64,000 nt of DNA from assembly GCA_016707445.1 (NCBI GenBank), contig JADJHR010000001.1:248001-312000 (forward strand), read 5' to 3'. Under the pieces are notes generated by a model. It worked only from the letters and a program-made list of their open reading frames with translations, was not told the origin of the DNA and made no database searches. Origin of the DNA: Rubrivivax sp. (lineage in GTDB: Bacteria; Pseudomonadota; Gammaproteobacteria; Burkholderiales; Burkholderiaceae_C). Of this stretch, positions 26,528 through 37,750 are shown piece by piece (position 1 is the first letter of the stretch; the number at the start of each line of letters is the position of its first letter). The position numbers and the translations under genes were made by a program.

Positions 26528-26562
26528 ATGGGCTGATTGCGCTGAACGCGCGCCAGCACCTG

Positions 26563-27474
26563 TCAGGGCCGGGCCGACTGTGCGTCGAACCCGGCCACGA
26601 CGTCGAACAGTTCCTCGTCGATCGCGGCCTGGCGCACACGTTGGTGGACGGTGCGCAGATCGGCCAGCAGTTCATCGATATTCTTGTCGGCGCGCTCCAT
26701 CGCCGCCAGGCGGCTGGCGTTTTCGGCGGCCAGTGATTCGGCGCAGGCGCGGAACAGGGAAATGAACAGGAATTCGCGCACCAGCAGGCGCAGCGTGCCG
26801 CTGTGCGATCCCATCACCTGCGGCACCACCCGGGTCGGCCAGCGCTGCGCGACATGGTGTCGGCGCCAGCGCCCGTCCAGCGGCAGCAGGCACTGCTGGA
26901 CCGGCGTGTAGAGCCCCACGGCCGTCGGCCGGTTGTGGAAGACCAGCAGGCGCGTCAGCGGCGTGCGCTGCGTTTCGGCGTCGATCTGGATGCGCCCGAC
27001 CAGCGGCGCGATCGCCTGCACCGACGTGGGTACCGCATGCACACCGCGCGGCGTCAGGCCGGCATCGCACAGCCGCGCGTGCACCCGTTCGCCGACCGCC
27101 CAGACCTCGGGTGCGCGACCTTCTGAACCCACTGCACCTGATGCACCCGGCGCGCGCAGCGCGCGCACGACATGGTCGACGACCACGTCGTTGAAGGCGC
27201 CAACCAGCCCCTGGTCGGCACCGAAGACGATGACGACGACCGCGCTGTCCCGGGCCGCCGGCTCGTCTTCTGGCAGGCCCGATTGCGCGCCCTGGTCGCG
27301 CAGGCAGGCGCCGAGACCGAGCTCGACCGCGCGGTGGTACGCACCCAGCGCCAGCACCGACTGGCGGTAGGCCTGGATGCTCGACGCCGCCATCGCGCGC
27401 ATGGTGCGCACCACGCCCTGCAGATCGCCCGCGCTGTCGATCTGGCGCCGCAGTCCGACCCGTGTATCGGTCAT
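26563..27474 (-). CDS. atpG: N-type ATPase gamma subunit
   Basis: 303-residue central-stalk subunit, last gene of the atpDCQRBEFAG operon. It matches gamma at both ends: the N-terminal helix (RQIDSAGDLQGVVRTMRAMAASSIQAY) and the C-terminal coiled helix (ENASRLAAMERADKNIDELL) form the rotor axle. The middle domain is divergent from housekeeping F-ATPase gamma, as expected for N-ATPases. The start overlaps the atpA stop by 4 nt. Confidence 0.9.
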   Translation of the reverse strand: MTDTRVGLRRQIDSAGDLQGVVRTMRAMAASSIQAYRQSVLALGAYHRAVELGLGACLRDQGAQSGLPEDEPAARDSAVVVIVFGADQGLVGAFNDVVVDHVVRALRAPGASGAVGSEGRAPEVWAVGERVHARLCDAGLTPRGVHAVPTSVQAIAPLVGRIQIDAETQRTPLTRLLVFHNRPTAVGLYTPVQQCLLPLDGRWRRHHVAQRWPTRVVPQVMGSHSGTLRLLVREFLFISLFRACAESLAAENASRLAAMERADKNIDELLADLRTVHQRVRQAAIDEELFDVVAGFDAQSARP

Positions 27475-29069
27475 GGGGTGCTGGCCGGCGTGTTGTGCGG
27501 CGCATCATGCGGCGCGTCGTGCGGCACCTCGTCGGCCGTGAAGCCGTCCAGCGCCGCACTCGCCGTTGCCAGCAGCACGGCACGGTCATCCGCGCTGGGC
27601 ACCGCTGCAGTGGCCAGACGGGCACACAGCGCGGCCGGCAAGTCCTGCACGGCCAGGTGCACGGCGCGTTCGGCTTCGGCCATGCGGGCCAGCGGCACCG
27701 CGTCGAAGCGTTGCGCCGTCAGCGCCTGCAGCACGGCGATCTGCGCCGGCAGGGCGACTGGCTGCGATTCAGGTTGTTGCAGGCAGGCGCGGATGCGTCG
27801 CCCATGTTCGATCGAACGGCGGCTGTGGGTGTCCAGCCGGGCGCCGAAGCGCTCGAAGGTCTCAAGCTCCTCGAACTGCGCATAGGCCAGCTTGAGCGTG
27901 CCGGCGAGGGCGCGGAAGGCACCATGCTGCGCCTTGCCACCGACCCGGGACACCGAAAGGCCGACGTTGACCGCCGGCAGCACGCCGAGCCCGAACAGGG
28001 TCGGCGACAACACGATCTGACCGTCGGTCATCGAGATCAGGTTGGTCGGGATGTAGGCCGAGAGGTTCTGCGCCTCGGTCTCGATGATCGGCAGCGCGGT
28101 CAGCGAGCCGCCACCGCGCGCCGGCGACAGGCGGGTCGCGCGCTCGAGCAGGCGCGCATGCAAGTAGAAGATGTCGCCCGGGAAGGCCTCGCGCCCGGGC
28201 GGCCGCCGCAGCAGCAGCGACAACTCGCGGTAGGCGCGTGCGTGATGGGTCAGGTCGTCGTAGACGATCAGCACATCGCGACCCGATTCCATGAAGAACT
28301 CGGCGATGCTGGTGGCCGCGTAGGGTGCGATGTAGGCCAACCCCGGTGGCTGGTCGCCCTCGGTGACGACGACCACGGTGTAGGCCATCGCGCCTGCGTC
28401 GCGCAGCGTGGCCACCACCTTGGCCACCGCGGCGCTGCGCTGGCCGATCGCGCAGTAGATGCACACCACGTCGCCGCCACGCTGATTCAGCAAGGTGTCG
28501 AGCGCGATTGCCGTCTTGCCGGTCTGGCGGTCGCCGAGGATCAGTTCGCGCTGGCCGCGGCCGATCGGGATCAGCGCGTCGACGACCTTCAAGCCGGTCT
28601 GCAAGGGCACGTTCACCGGCGCGCGGTCCATGATCGGCGGTGCGGGCCGTTCGATCGGCCATCGGGTTTGCGTGGCCACCGCGCCGCGACCATCCAGCGG
28701 CCGGCCGAGCGGGTCGATCACGCGCCCGATGAGCGGTTCACCCACAGCCACGTCCATCACGCGACCGGTGCGCTCGACCGCCTCACCGGCCGACAGCCGC
28801 CAGGACGGGTCGAGCAGGACGACGCCGATCTGGTCTTCGTCGATGTTGAATGCGATGCCCTGGGCGCCGCGCTCGAAGCGCAGCAATTCGTCGCAGCCGA
28901 CACCGGGCAGCCCTGCCACGCTCGCCACGCCGGTGCCGACACTGAGGACGCGCCCGCTTTCCACCGCCTGCAGCGTCGGCCTGTAGGCATCGCGTGCGCG
29001 TGCGATGCGGTCGAGCAACGCCTGCGTGTTGGGCATGGCGACGTCGGGCGCGCCGCGTTCTGCGCTCAT
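27471..29069 (-). CDS. atpA: N-type ATPase alpha subunit
   Basis: 532-residue non-catalytic nucleotide-binding subunit. P-loop GDRQTGKTA is near residue 180; the beta-barrel N-terminal domain, PLGRPLDG and DDLTHHARAYR are present. I start at ATG 29069 because it overlaps the atpF stop as ATGA and gives the normal N-terminus; the frame is open 78 codons upstream as antisense text. The C-terminus has a short Asp/His/Pro-rich tail (DAPHDAPHNTPAS) not usual in alpha subunits. Confidence 0.95.
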   Translation of the reverse strand: MSAERGAPDVAMPNTQALLDRIARARDAYRPTLQAVESGRVLSVGTGVASVAGLPGVGCDELLRFERGAQGIAFNIDEDQIGVVLLDPSWRLSAGEAVERTGRVMDVAVGEPLIGRVIDPLGRPLDGRGAVATQTRWPIERPAPPIMDRAPVNVPLQTGLKVVDALIPIGRGQRELILGDRQTGKTAIALDTLLNQRGGDVVCIYCAIGQRSAAVAKVVATLRDAGAMAYTVVVVTEGDQPPGLAYIAPYAATSIAEFFMESGRDVLIVYDDLTHHARAYRELSLLLRRPPGREAFPGDIFYLHARLLERATRLSPARGGGSLTALPIIETEAQNLSAYIPTNLISMTDGQIVLSPTLFGLGVLPAVNVGLSVSRVGGKAQHGAFRALAGTLKLAYAQFEELETFERFGARLDTHSRRSIEHGRRIRACLQQPESQPVALPAQIAVLQALTAQRFDAVPLARMAEAERAVHLAVQDLPAALCARLATAAVPSADDRAVLLATASAALDGFTADEVPHDAPHDAPHNTPASTP

Positions 29070-29827
29070 GCCGGTGGCGCCGTCAGCGCGGCCACTGCAG
29101 CGTGCAGGTCGGCCAGGTAATGCGCGATGTTCCAGGCCAGGGTACGTCCACCGGCCTCGAGTTCGATGCCGGCAATCAGCTGCGGCGCGGTCTGGAACTG
29201 CAGCGCCAGGTTGGTGCCGAAGGCGGCGTCGACAGCTGCCTGGATGACGCCGCGCTGCGCGGCCGACAGCTCGAAGGCACTGCGCAGGATGGCCGTTGTG
29301 CACGGGTCGGCCAGCACCTGCACCAGCTCGGCCCGCGCGGCGGCGTCGAGTGCGTTCACGCGCTCGACAAAGCGCTCGGCGATGCGTGCCTCCAGGCTCG
29401 CCGACGCCAGGTCGGCCAGCGCGCGGCGTGCGATGGCGAAAACCTCGTGCCCGACCCCTTGGTCCAGCGTCTGCTGCAGTTGCGCGGCCTGTTCGGCCAG
29501 CGCGCGCTGGTGCTTGGCCTTCAGCGCGTCGGCTTCGTGCGTGGCTTCATCGACCAGGCGCTGGCGCTCGACCTGCGCGTCATGCACCGCCTGCTTCAGC
29601 AGCGCCTGGCGCTCGTGCTCGAAGGCCTCGTGCCGTGCATGCAAGGCGTCGCGTTCGGCGACCGCCTTGGCCTGCAGCGCCTGGGCGTCTGCCAGCTGGC
29701 CCGCGATGCGAGCTTCGCGGGCGTCGACCGCGTCGAGCACGGGCTGATACAGGAAATGCTTGAGCAGCCCGATCAGGACGATGAAGTTGATCGCCTGCGC
29801 GCCGACCGTGAACCAGTCGATCAGCAT
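29066..29827 (-). CDS. atpF: N-type ATPase b subunit with delta-like C-terminal domain
   Basis: 253 residues, far longer than a usual b subunit (about 156). A single N-terminal membrane helix (INFIVLIGLLKHFLYQPVL) is followed by a long coiled coil (about 40-150) and a C-terminal domain. The last part (FELSAAQRGVIQAAVDAAF, LIAGIELEAGGRTL) resembles the C-terminal part of delta/OSCP. No separate atpH is in the operon, so the peripheral stalk appears to be supplied by this fused protein, as in other N-ATPases. Confidence 0.92.
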   Translation of the reverse strand: MLIDWFTVGAQAINFIVLIGLLKHFLYQPVLDAVDAREARIAGQLADAQALQAKAVAERDALHARHEAFEHERQALLKQAVHDAQVERQRLVDEATHEADALKAKHQRALAEQAAQLQQTLDQGVGHEVFAIARRALADLASASLEARIAERFVERVNALDAAARAELVQVLADPCTTAILRSAFELSAAQRGVIQAAVDAAFGTNLALQFQTAPQLIAGIELEAGGRTLAWNIAHYLADLHAAVAALTAPPA

Positions 29828-29833
29828 GATGGG

Positions 29834-30115
29834 CTACTTCCCCGCCGCCTGTGCGATCGCGTGGTTCCAGAACGGGTTGGCGAAGATCAGGATCATCGAC
29901 ATGACGAAGCAGTAGATCGCCGTCGACTCGATCATCGCCAGGCCGACGAACAGCGTGCGCGTGATCGTCGCCGATGCGTCGGGCTGCGTTGCCAGCGCGG
30001 TCAATGCGCTCGCGACAGCACGGCCCTCGGCCAGCGCCGGCCCGATGCCGCCGATGCCGGTGGTCAGGCCGGCCAGGATGATCGAGACCGCCGCGATGAT
30101 GGTCAGACTGTCCAT
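29834..30115 (-). CDS. atpE: N-type ATPase c subunit (rotor ring)
   Basis: 93-residue two-helix hairpin. I start at ATG 30115 (MDSLTIIAAVS). It has two membrane carboxylates: Glu in GPALAEGR of helix 1 and Glu in MIESTAIY of helix 2. Na+-type residues S-T-x-x-Y follow the second Glu, but the Val before it is Met and the helix-1 Gln of classical Na+ rings is Glu. Two-carboxylate rings occur in N-ATPases; the Burkholderia pseudomallei one has 17 c subunits and is reported as H+ coupled, so ion choice cannot be read off the sequence. Confidence 0.93.
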   Translation of the reverse strand: MDSLTIIAAVSIILAGLTTGIGGIGPALAEGRAVASALTALATQPDASATITRTLFVGLAMIESTAIYCFVMSMILIFANPFWNHAIAQAAGK

Positions 30116-30122
30116 GGGATGC

Positions 30123-30836
30123 TCACTCCTTGTTGATCGATGTTGTGGGGGCGTTCGGGTCGGCCGCTGCATCGGCGCGCTGGGTGGCTGCCGCCATGAA
30201 CACCGCCGACAGGATGGTGAAGATGTAGGCCTGCACCATGCCGGTCAGCAGGCCGAGCGCGGTCATCACGATCGGGAAGAAGAACGGCGTGATCGTCAGC
30301 AGGATGGCCAGGATCATGGCGCCGCTCATCATGTTGCCGAACAGGCGCACGGCCAGTGCCAGCGTGCGCGAAGCTTCGCTGATCAGGTTGAAGGGCAGCA
30401 TCAAGACGGTCGGTTCGACGTAGGACTTCAGATAGCCGCGCAGACCCTGCTCGCGGATGCCGGCAAAGGGTATGCCGATGAAGACGCAAAGCGCCAGCGC
30501 CACCGTGGTCGACAGTGATCCCGTCGGCGGCTCGAAGCCGGGCACGATGGTGAACAGCGCCGACGCGCCGATGAACAGAAACAGGCTGCCCAGGAAGGCG
30601 AGAAAGCGCCGCGGCCGGCGCAGCCCGACCTCGTCGATCTGCTGCACGATGCCAGTGACGACGATTTCCAGCAGGTTCTGCCAACGGGAGCGGTGGGCAT
30701 CCGTACGCAGCCGCCGCGTCACCAGCCAGGCGGCGAGCGTCAGCACCGCCATCACGACCCATGTGAAGACGATGGTGGCGTCGAGCTTGATGAAGCCATG
30801 CTGCCAGAAGATCAGTTGATCAGGGCTGAGCCGCAT
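30123..30836 (-). CDS. atpB: N-type ATPase a subunit
   Basis: 237-residue membrane stator subunit forming the ion half-channels against the c-ring. About six helices are visible; the essential Arg lies in ALAVRLFGNMMSG near residue 165, and the C-terminal helix is GMVQAYIFTILSAVF. It ends with a hydrophilic tail rich in Ala/Asp/Thr. The start overlaps the atpR stop. Confidence 0.94.
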   Translation of the reverse strand: MRLSPDQLIFWQHGFIKLDATIVFTWVVMAVLTLAAWLVTRRLRTDAHRSRWQNLLEIVVTGIVQQIDEVGLRRPRRFLAFLGSLFLFIGASALFTIVPGFEPPTGSLSTTVALALCVFIGIPFAGIREQGLRGYLKSYVEPTVLMLPFNLISEASRTLALAVRLFGNMMSGAMILAILLTITPFFFPIVMTALGLLTGMVQAYIFTILSAVFMAAATQRADAAADPNAPTTSINKE

Positions 30837-31131
30837 GCGGCACCTCCAGCATCGTGCCGCTGCGCCGTGTCAGGCGCAGCACCCACATGCGCGTGACCAT
30901 GAAGCCCGAAAGGCAGAACAGCCAGCGCTGCCACGACGCGCCGCACAGCAGCCAGAACCCGCCCAGCGCCACCGCGTTGCGCACCAGCAGGCTTGCCAGC
31001 TGCCAAGAAACCACGTGCGCCGAGCGCAGCGTGCGCTGCAGCGTCCACCACAGGCCGCCGAAGAAGAAGCCGCCCAGCGCCACGCCCCCAAGCGCTGCGA
31101 GCAGGGCGCCGGACCATTCATCGCTCGTCAT
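30820..31131 (-). CDS. atpR: N-type ATPase subunit AtpR
   Basis: 103-residue membrane protein with three hydrophobic helices (ALLAALGGVALGGFFFGGLWW; LASLLVRNAVALGGFWLLCGA; a Leu/Phe-rich third). AtpR is specific to N-ATPase operons; its conserved Arg (here in the middle helix, LLVRN) is thought to face the c-ring and aid assembly or ion access. Two ATGs are six bases apart; I take the second (31131) because GGAGG lies 8 nt ahead of it. It overlaps the end of atpQ. Confidence 0.88.
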   Translation of the reverse strand: MTSDEWSGALLAALGGVALGGFFFGGLWWTLQRTLRSAHVVSWQLASLLVRNAVALGGFWLLCGASWQRWLFCLSGFMVTRMWVLRLTRRSGTMLEVPHAAQP

Positions 31132-31483
31132 CGTCATTTCCTCCCTGCGCGTCCTTGGCGTCTGTTGCGTCCTTGGCCATGGCCTGGTCTTCCTTGCGCA
31201 CCCAGTACCAGGCATTGAAGCAGCCCAGCACAAGCCCGGCCATCAGCAGCGCCAGTGTCCAGGGATGCGTGCCGGGGTAGTGGGTGTCGAGCCAGCGCCC
31301 GAGCGCGGCGCCGATCAGCGTCGGCACCACCACCGACCAGCCGATCATGCCCATCATGCCGAGTCCGAACCAGACGCCGGCGCGGTCACGGCGGCGCGAA
31401 CGCAGTTTGCGTCGCGCCTTGGCGTCCACCTGCGCGGCGAGGTCGATGGCCGGGGCGGCGGCGGGGTGGGGACGCTCAGCCAT
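31118..31483 (-). CDS. atpQ: N-type ATPase subunit AtpQ (AtpI/AtpZ-like)
   Basis: 121 residues: a charged, Arg/Lys-rich N-terminus, two membrane helices (GMMGMIGWSVVVPTLIGAALG; LALLMAGLVLGCFNAWYWV) and an acidic C-terminal tail (Asp/Glu/Asn-rich). It belongs to the AtpI/AtpZ group of small accessory proteins, which assist c-ring assembly or carry Mg2+ in related systems. Position between atpC and atpR is the standard N-ATPase order. Confidence 0.9.
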   Translation of the reverse strand: MAERPHPAAAPAIDLAAQVDAKARRKLRSRRRDRAGVWFGLGMMGMIGWSVVVPTLIGAALGRWLDTHYPGTHPWTLALLMAGLVLGCFNAWYWVRKEDQAMAKDATDAKDAQGGNDDDER

Positions 31484-31865
31484 GGCGCAGCGCGCCCAGG
31501 CGCGTCAGGAACGCTATTTCGAGCTTGTCCATGGCCTCGCGCAGCTGGCGTGCCAGTTCGTCCTCGGCGCGAAATTCGCGTTCCACCGCGGCGCGCAGCG
31601 TGCCCAGGTCGGCGCCGATCATCGCGCGGCGCACCGAGACAACGACATCGGCGCCGGCCTTGATCAGCACGCCGTCGTCGACGGCGACGAAGACTTCGCC
31701 GTCGGCCGCTGTCTCGAAGCTGAAGATGCCGGGCGCCAGCGCGGCCACGCAGTCGCGCCGGCGCGGCAGCAGGCCGAACGAACCGTCTGCCGTCTCAGCC
31801 ACGATGCGCAGCACGTCGGTCCTGCGCAGCAGCCGCTGCGCGGGCAGCAGGATGTCGAGCTTCAT
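31476..31865 (-). CDS. atpC: N-type ATPase epsilon subunit
   Basis: 129-residue epsilon subunit: N-terminal beta-sandwich (LDILLPAQRLLRRTDV, GSFGLLPRRRDCVAALAPG, FVAVDDGVLIKAG) and a C-terminal helical hairpin, here shortened. The start at 31865 overlaps the atpD stop as ATGA, the end overlaps atpQ by 8 nt. In rotary ATPases this subunit couples the rotor and damps ATP hydrolysis. Confidence 0.9.
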   Translation of the reverse strand: MKLDILLPAQRLLRRTDVLRIVAETADGSFGLLPRRRDCVAALAPGIFSFETAADGEVFVAVDDGVLIKAGADVVVSVRRAMIGADLGTLRAAVEREFRAEDELARQLREAMDKLEIAFLTRLGALRHG

Positions 31866-33289
31866 GCCGCGACAGCCCTTGCTGCCTTGGTCTTCGCCTC
31901 GGCGATGGCACCAATCATGTACAGCGCGTCCTCGGGCAGGTCCTTCAGCTGGTCGCCCAGGATGTGCTCGCAGCCGTCGAGCGCGTCGTGCAGGCTGACC
32001 ATGCGGCCTTCGGTGCCGGTGAACTGCTCGGTGGTGAAGAAGGGCTGGGTCAGGAAGCGCTCGAGCCGGCGCGCCCGGCCGACCAGGTTGCGGTCCTGCG
32101 GCGACAGCTGCTCCAGCCCCAGCATCGCGATCATGTCCTTCAAGCCGGCGTATTGCGCCAGCGTGCGTCGCACGTCCTGCGCAATCCGGTAGTGCCGTGC
32201 GCCGACGATGCCCGGTGTGGCCATCTTCGAATTCGATTGCAACGGGTCGATGGCCGGAAACAGGCCTTCGCTGGCACGCTGGCGCGACAGTGCGATGGTG
32301 GCCGACAGGTGCGAGAAGGTGTGCACCGCAGCGGGGTCGGTGAAATCGTCGGCCGGCACGTAGACGGCCTGGATCGACGTGACTGCGCCGCGGTCGGTGC
32401 TGGCGATGCGCTCCTGCAGCGCCGACAACTCGGTGCCCAGCGTCGGCTGATAGCCCAGGCGCGACGGCATCTGCCCCATCAGGCCCGAGACTTCGGCGCC
32501 GGCCTGTATGAAACGAAAGATGTTGTCGATCAGCAGCAGCACGTCTTGCCGCTGGTCGTCGCGAAAGTACTCGGCCATCGTCATCGCCGCATGGCCGACC
32601 CGAAAGCGCGCCCCCGGCGGTTCGTTCATCTGGCCGAACAGCATCACCATATTGGGCAGCACGCCGGCATCGCGCATCTCGCGGTAGAGCTCCTCGCCCT
32701 CGCGGCAGCGCTCGCCGATGCCGCAGAAGATGCTGACGCCGCGGTGCTGGCCGACCATGTTGTGGATCAGCTCGGTCAGCAGCACCGTCTTGCCGACGCC
32801 GGCGCCGCCGAACAGGCCGGCCTTGCCGCCGGATTCGAGCGGCAGCAAGACGTCGATGGCCTTGATGCCGGTCTCGAACACCGTCGATTGGGTCGAGCGC
32901 CGCGCCAGCGGCGGCGGTGCGTTGTGCACCGAACGCCATTGCACGTCAGCCGGTGCCGGCTGGCCGTCGATGGCGCGCCCGAAGACGTCGAACATGCGAC
33001 CGACGATCGCCTTGCCCACCGGGGCCAGCAGCGGCCCGCCGCTGTGCTGCACCGCGGTGCCGCGCGCCAGGCCCTGGGTCGAGGTGAGGGCGATGCAGCG
33101 CACACGCCCGGCGTCGAGTTGCGACGCTACCTCGAGCACGACGGCACCGTCAGTGCCGGTGCGCAGCAGGCTGCGGATGACCGGCAGGCCCGGCGCGCAT
33201 CGAACGTCGACGACGCTGCCGCGCACCGCCGTCACGACGCCTTGGGCAAGCGCGGTGGTGTTCAAGGTCGGTGCAAGCACATCGCTCAT
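31862..33289 (-). CDS. atpD: N-type ATPase beta (catalytic) subunit
   Basis: 475-residue catalytic subunit and first gene of the N-ATPase operon. P-loop GGAGVGKTVLL is near residue 155, the catalytic Glu in IGERCREGEEL, the DELSEED region is diverged to DNIFRF / LGLEQLSPQD, and the nucleotide-pocket Tyr/Phe segment is FFTTEQFTGTEG. Only 18 nt separate it from the stop of the upstream SagB-type nitroreductase, so the operon may share its promoter. No good ribosome site is visible. Confidence 0.95.
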   Translation of the reverse strand: MSDVLAPTLNTTALAQGVVTAVRGSVVDVRCAPGLPVIRSLLRTGTDGAVVLEVASQLDAGRVRCIALTSTQGLARGTAVQHSGGPLLAPVGKAIVGRMFDVFGRAIDGQPAPADVQWRSVHNAPPPLARRSTQSTVFETGIKAIDVLLPLESGGKAGLFGGAGVGKTVLLTELIHNMVGQHRGVSIFCGIGERCREGEELYREMRDAGVLPNMVMLFGQMNEPPGARFRVGHAAMTMAEYFRDDQRQDVLLLIDNIFRFIQAGAEVSGLMGQMPSRLGYQPTLGTELSALQERIASTDRGAVTSIQAVYVPADDFTDPAAVHTFSHLSATIALSRQRASEGLFPAIDPLQSNSKMATPGIVGARHYRIAQDVRRTLAQYAGLKDMIAMLGLEQLSPQDRNLVGRARRLERFLTQPFFTTEQFTGTEGRMVSLHDALDGCEHILGDQLKDLPEDALYMIGAIAEAKTKAARAVAA

Positions 33290-33307
33290 TCTGGTGCAAG
33301 ACCCGAC

Positions 33308-33955
33308 CTATGACGTCTTGCAGTGGCCCACGGTCTGCGACAGCAGCACCTGCTGGTCATGCGTGAGCCCCAGTGCGTCGGCGATCGCCGTGCGGTCGAT
33401 CCAGGCGCGCAGCACCGTGGCCAGGCCGTTGCCGGCGGCGAACAGGTAGACGTTCTGCGCGATCGCACCGGCCGCCACGGCCGCGTAGGACTCGCGCTGG
33501 GATGCCGGCACCATGTGCATGCGCGCGTGATCGGCCACGAAGACGAGGTCGAGCGGCGCGTCGTCGACGAAGTCCTGGTAGCCCGTCACCCGCCGCAGGT
33601 CGCAGGCGGCCACGCGCTGCAGCGCGTGGGCCGTGGCGTCGTACAGGTAGGCGCCATCGGGCAGGGCCAGGTAGAGGTCGATCTCCTGCACGCCCAGCGC
33701 GCTGGGCGCGGTGCGTCCGACATCGGCGCGGTTGACGCCCCAGGCCGCCCACAGCAGGTTGGACAGCAGAGGCAGCGTCAGCGCCGTGTTTGCGAATTCG
33801 CGCGTCGAGCGACGCCGCGCCAGCGCCTCCATCAGCGGCATGCCGCCTGTGCGCTCGGGCGCTGGCAGCGCCACCGTGGTGGCGCCATCGCCTGTGGCGG
33901 GGCGCGGCCTCAATCGGCCCATGGCGCCCAGTGCAAGTTTTGTCAGTGTGCTCAT
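33308..33955 (-). CDS. SagB-type nitroreductase family protein
   Basis: 215-residue FMN-dependent nitroreductase-fold protein. Seen: LARRRSTREF (FMN phosphate contact), LLSNLLWAAWGVNR, AAVAAGAIAQNVYLFAAGNGLATV (the classic gly-rich FMN segment). Members reduce nitro groups, quinones or act as thiazole/oxazole dehydrogenases; no cyclodehydratase or precursor-peptide gene is nearby, so a peptide-modifying role is unlikely. It lies between lon (63 nt) and atpD (18 nt), all on the minus strand. The N-terminal 40 residues are Arg/Pro/Thr-rich and less conserved-looking. Confidence 0.85.
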   Translation of the reverse strand: MSTLTKLALGAMGRLRPRPATGDGATTVALPAPERTGGMPLMEALARRRSTREFANTALTLPLLSNLLWAAWGVNRADVGRTAPSALGVQEIDLYLALPDGAYLYDATAHALQRVAACDLRRVTGYQDFVDDAPLDLVFVADHARMHMVPASQRESYAAVAAGAIAQNVYLFAAGNGLATVLRAWIDRTAIADALGLTHDQQVLLSQTVGHCKTS

Positions 33956-34018
33956 CGCGGTTTCCTTCGGCCGATCGCGCGGCCGCGTTCGTGTCGTGAG
34001 TCTGCGCCTGCGGTCGAT

Positions 34019-36393
<2,375 letters not shown>

Positions 36394-36394
<1 letters not shown>

Positions 36395-36519
36395 CAGGCC
36401 TGGCCCTCAGGGTCTTCGGCGATCTGCCCATCGGCCCGCAGTGCGCTGGGCGCCTGGGCTTGAGTCGACAACGCGCCGGTGCGTGTGGTCGCCTTCCTTG
36501 GCGGTGGTTTGATTCTCAT
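36394..36519 (-). CDS. Small hypothetical protein coupled to lon
   Basis: 41-codon ORF beginning MRIKPPPRKATTRTG, basic then acidic (ending EDPEGQA), without hydrophobic segments. Its TGA overlaps the lon ATG (TGATG) and AGGGG lies about 7 nt before its own ATG, which favours real translation and coupling to lon. No family is recognised. The alternative is an untranslated leader; codon statistics on so short a piece are not decisive. Confidence 0.5.
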
Positions 36520-36800
36520 GGCGTACCCCTGTGCGTCGACGCTTGTCTTGATCATGCTGCGGGCTGTCCGGGTCAATCGCATTGAGCGCACGCAAGGCGT
36601 GGTCAGCACGTGCCGGCGAGGCTGGGCAACAGGATGCAGGTTAGGAGAAGTCCGAACCGCGATTCAGGCTTTTCCGCCGCGACTCGGACCACTCTGCCTG
36701 CAAGTCAGCCCGGGCTCCGATGGCCACAGTGTGCGCTCACAGGGCATGCTCCGATCAAACCCGGATCGTCAAGGTCATCGCATGAAATAGGGGAGCCTCC

Positions 36801-37640
36801 ATGGAACTGTCGATCGCACGTCTCGACTTCACGGTACAGACCCGTGGCCGCCGACGGGCCCGCGCGCCGCAAGGCGCCGGCAGCACCGTGGCGGACGTCT
36901 TGTCGCTGATGGGCGTCGACCCTTGCAACGAGCCGCAAGCCGCCTGCGTGCCGCTGGCGATGCGCCGGCTGCAAGCGGGTGACACCCTGTTCCACGAAGG
37001 CAGCCGGGCCACGGCCCTGTATTTCGTGCTCGCCGGCATGTTCAAGGCCTTCCGCACGGCGCAGGATGGTTACGAACAGGTGATCGACTTCGCAGGGCGC
37101 GCCGACCTGCTGGGTTTCGACGCGCTTTACACGGGTGTGCATCCCAGTGCGGCGGTGGCGCTGGAGATCTGCAGTGTGCTGGCCGTGCCCTTGCGCGACC
37201 TGGATGGACTTGTGCGGCAGATCCCGGCCTTGAGCGGGGTCGTGAACCGGGCCGCCAGCCAGGCGCTGGCTTGCCGCGACGACATGGCCGAGATGATGGC
37301 CGCGGTGGCGGCCGAGGTGCGGCTGGCGCGCTTCCTGATGCTGTGGTCGCGGCGCATGGAGGCGCAGGGGCAATCGCCGCGCAGGCTGCGTCTGCGCATG
37401 AGCCGGCGCGACATTGCCAGCAACCTGGGTGTCGCGCACGAGACGGTGAGCCGATCGTTCAGTGCGCTGGTGCAGGCGGGCTTGATCCGCGTCGAGAACC
37501 GCGAGGTCGAGATTCTCTGTGCCCAGGCCTTGGCGACTTTTGCGCGCAGCACACGGCGGCATCCCGACGATGCCGAGGATGCAGGCTCGCCCGCGCCCGC
37601 GCCATCACCGGCACGTCCGGCCCTGCGCAGGGTGGCGTGA
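36801..37640 (+). CDS. Crp/Fnr-family transcriptional regulator
   Basis: 279 residues. An N-terminal extension of about 50 residues precedes the cyclic-nucleotide-fold sensor domain (LQAGDTLFHEGSRATALYFVLAG, about 55-170), a dimer helix and a C-terminal helix-turn-helix (MSRRDIASNLGVAHETVSRSFSALV). The C-terminus is a Pro/Ala tail. The four-Cys pattern for an Fe-S cluster in FNR is absent, though scattered Cys occur (PCN, AAC, EIC). DNR/FixK-like sensing is possible. It is divergent from lon (281-nt shared region) and 110 nt ahead of the cd1-like gene, which it may control. Confidence 0.88.
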   Translation: MELSIARLDFTVQTRGRRRARAPQGAGSTVADVLSLMGVDPCNEPQAACVPLAMRRLQAGDTLFHEGSRATALYFVLAGMFKAFRTAQDGYEQVIDFAGRADLLGFDALYTGVHPSAAVALEICSVLAVPLRDLDGLVRQIPALSGVVNRAASQALACRDDMAEMMAAVAAEVRLARFLMLWSRRMEAQGQSPRRLRLRMSRRDIASNLGVAHETVSRSFSALVQAGLIRVENREVEILCAQALATFARSTRRHPDDAEDAGSPAPAPSPARPALRRVA

Positions 37641-37750
37641 CGCAGCCCCCCCACCCCCCTCCCGCCAGCACCGATCTGGCGCGCGCTTCGGATTGCGGCC
37701 GCCGGCGACTGTCCTGCTCGTCTTGCCCCCTCGGGGAGGAGTGATCTGCC

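Noticed and set aside
33308..33955. SagB-type protein as part of a thiazole/oxazole-modified peptide cluster
   Set aside because: No cyclodehydratase, precursor peptide or export gene lies nearby.
36573..36585. TCAAT-N3-ATTGA inverted repeat in the lon/Crp divergent region as an FNR/Crp box
   Set aside because: The half-sites are in the opposite order to the TTGAT-N4-ATCAA FNR consensus and the spacing is wrong; no proper FNR box was found by eye.
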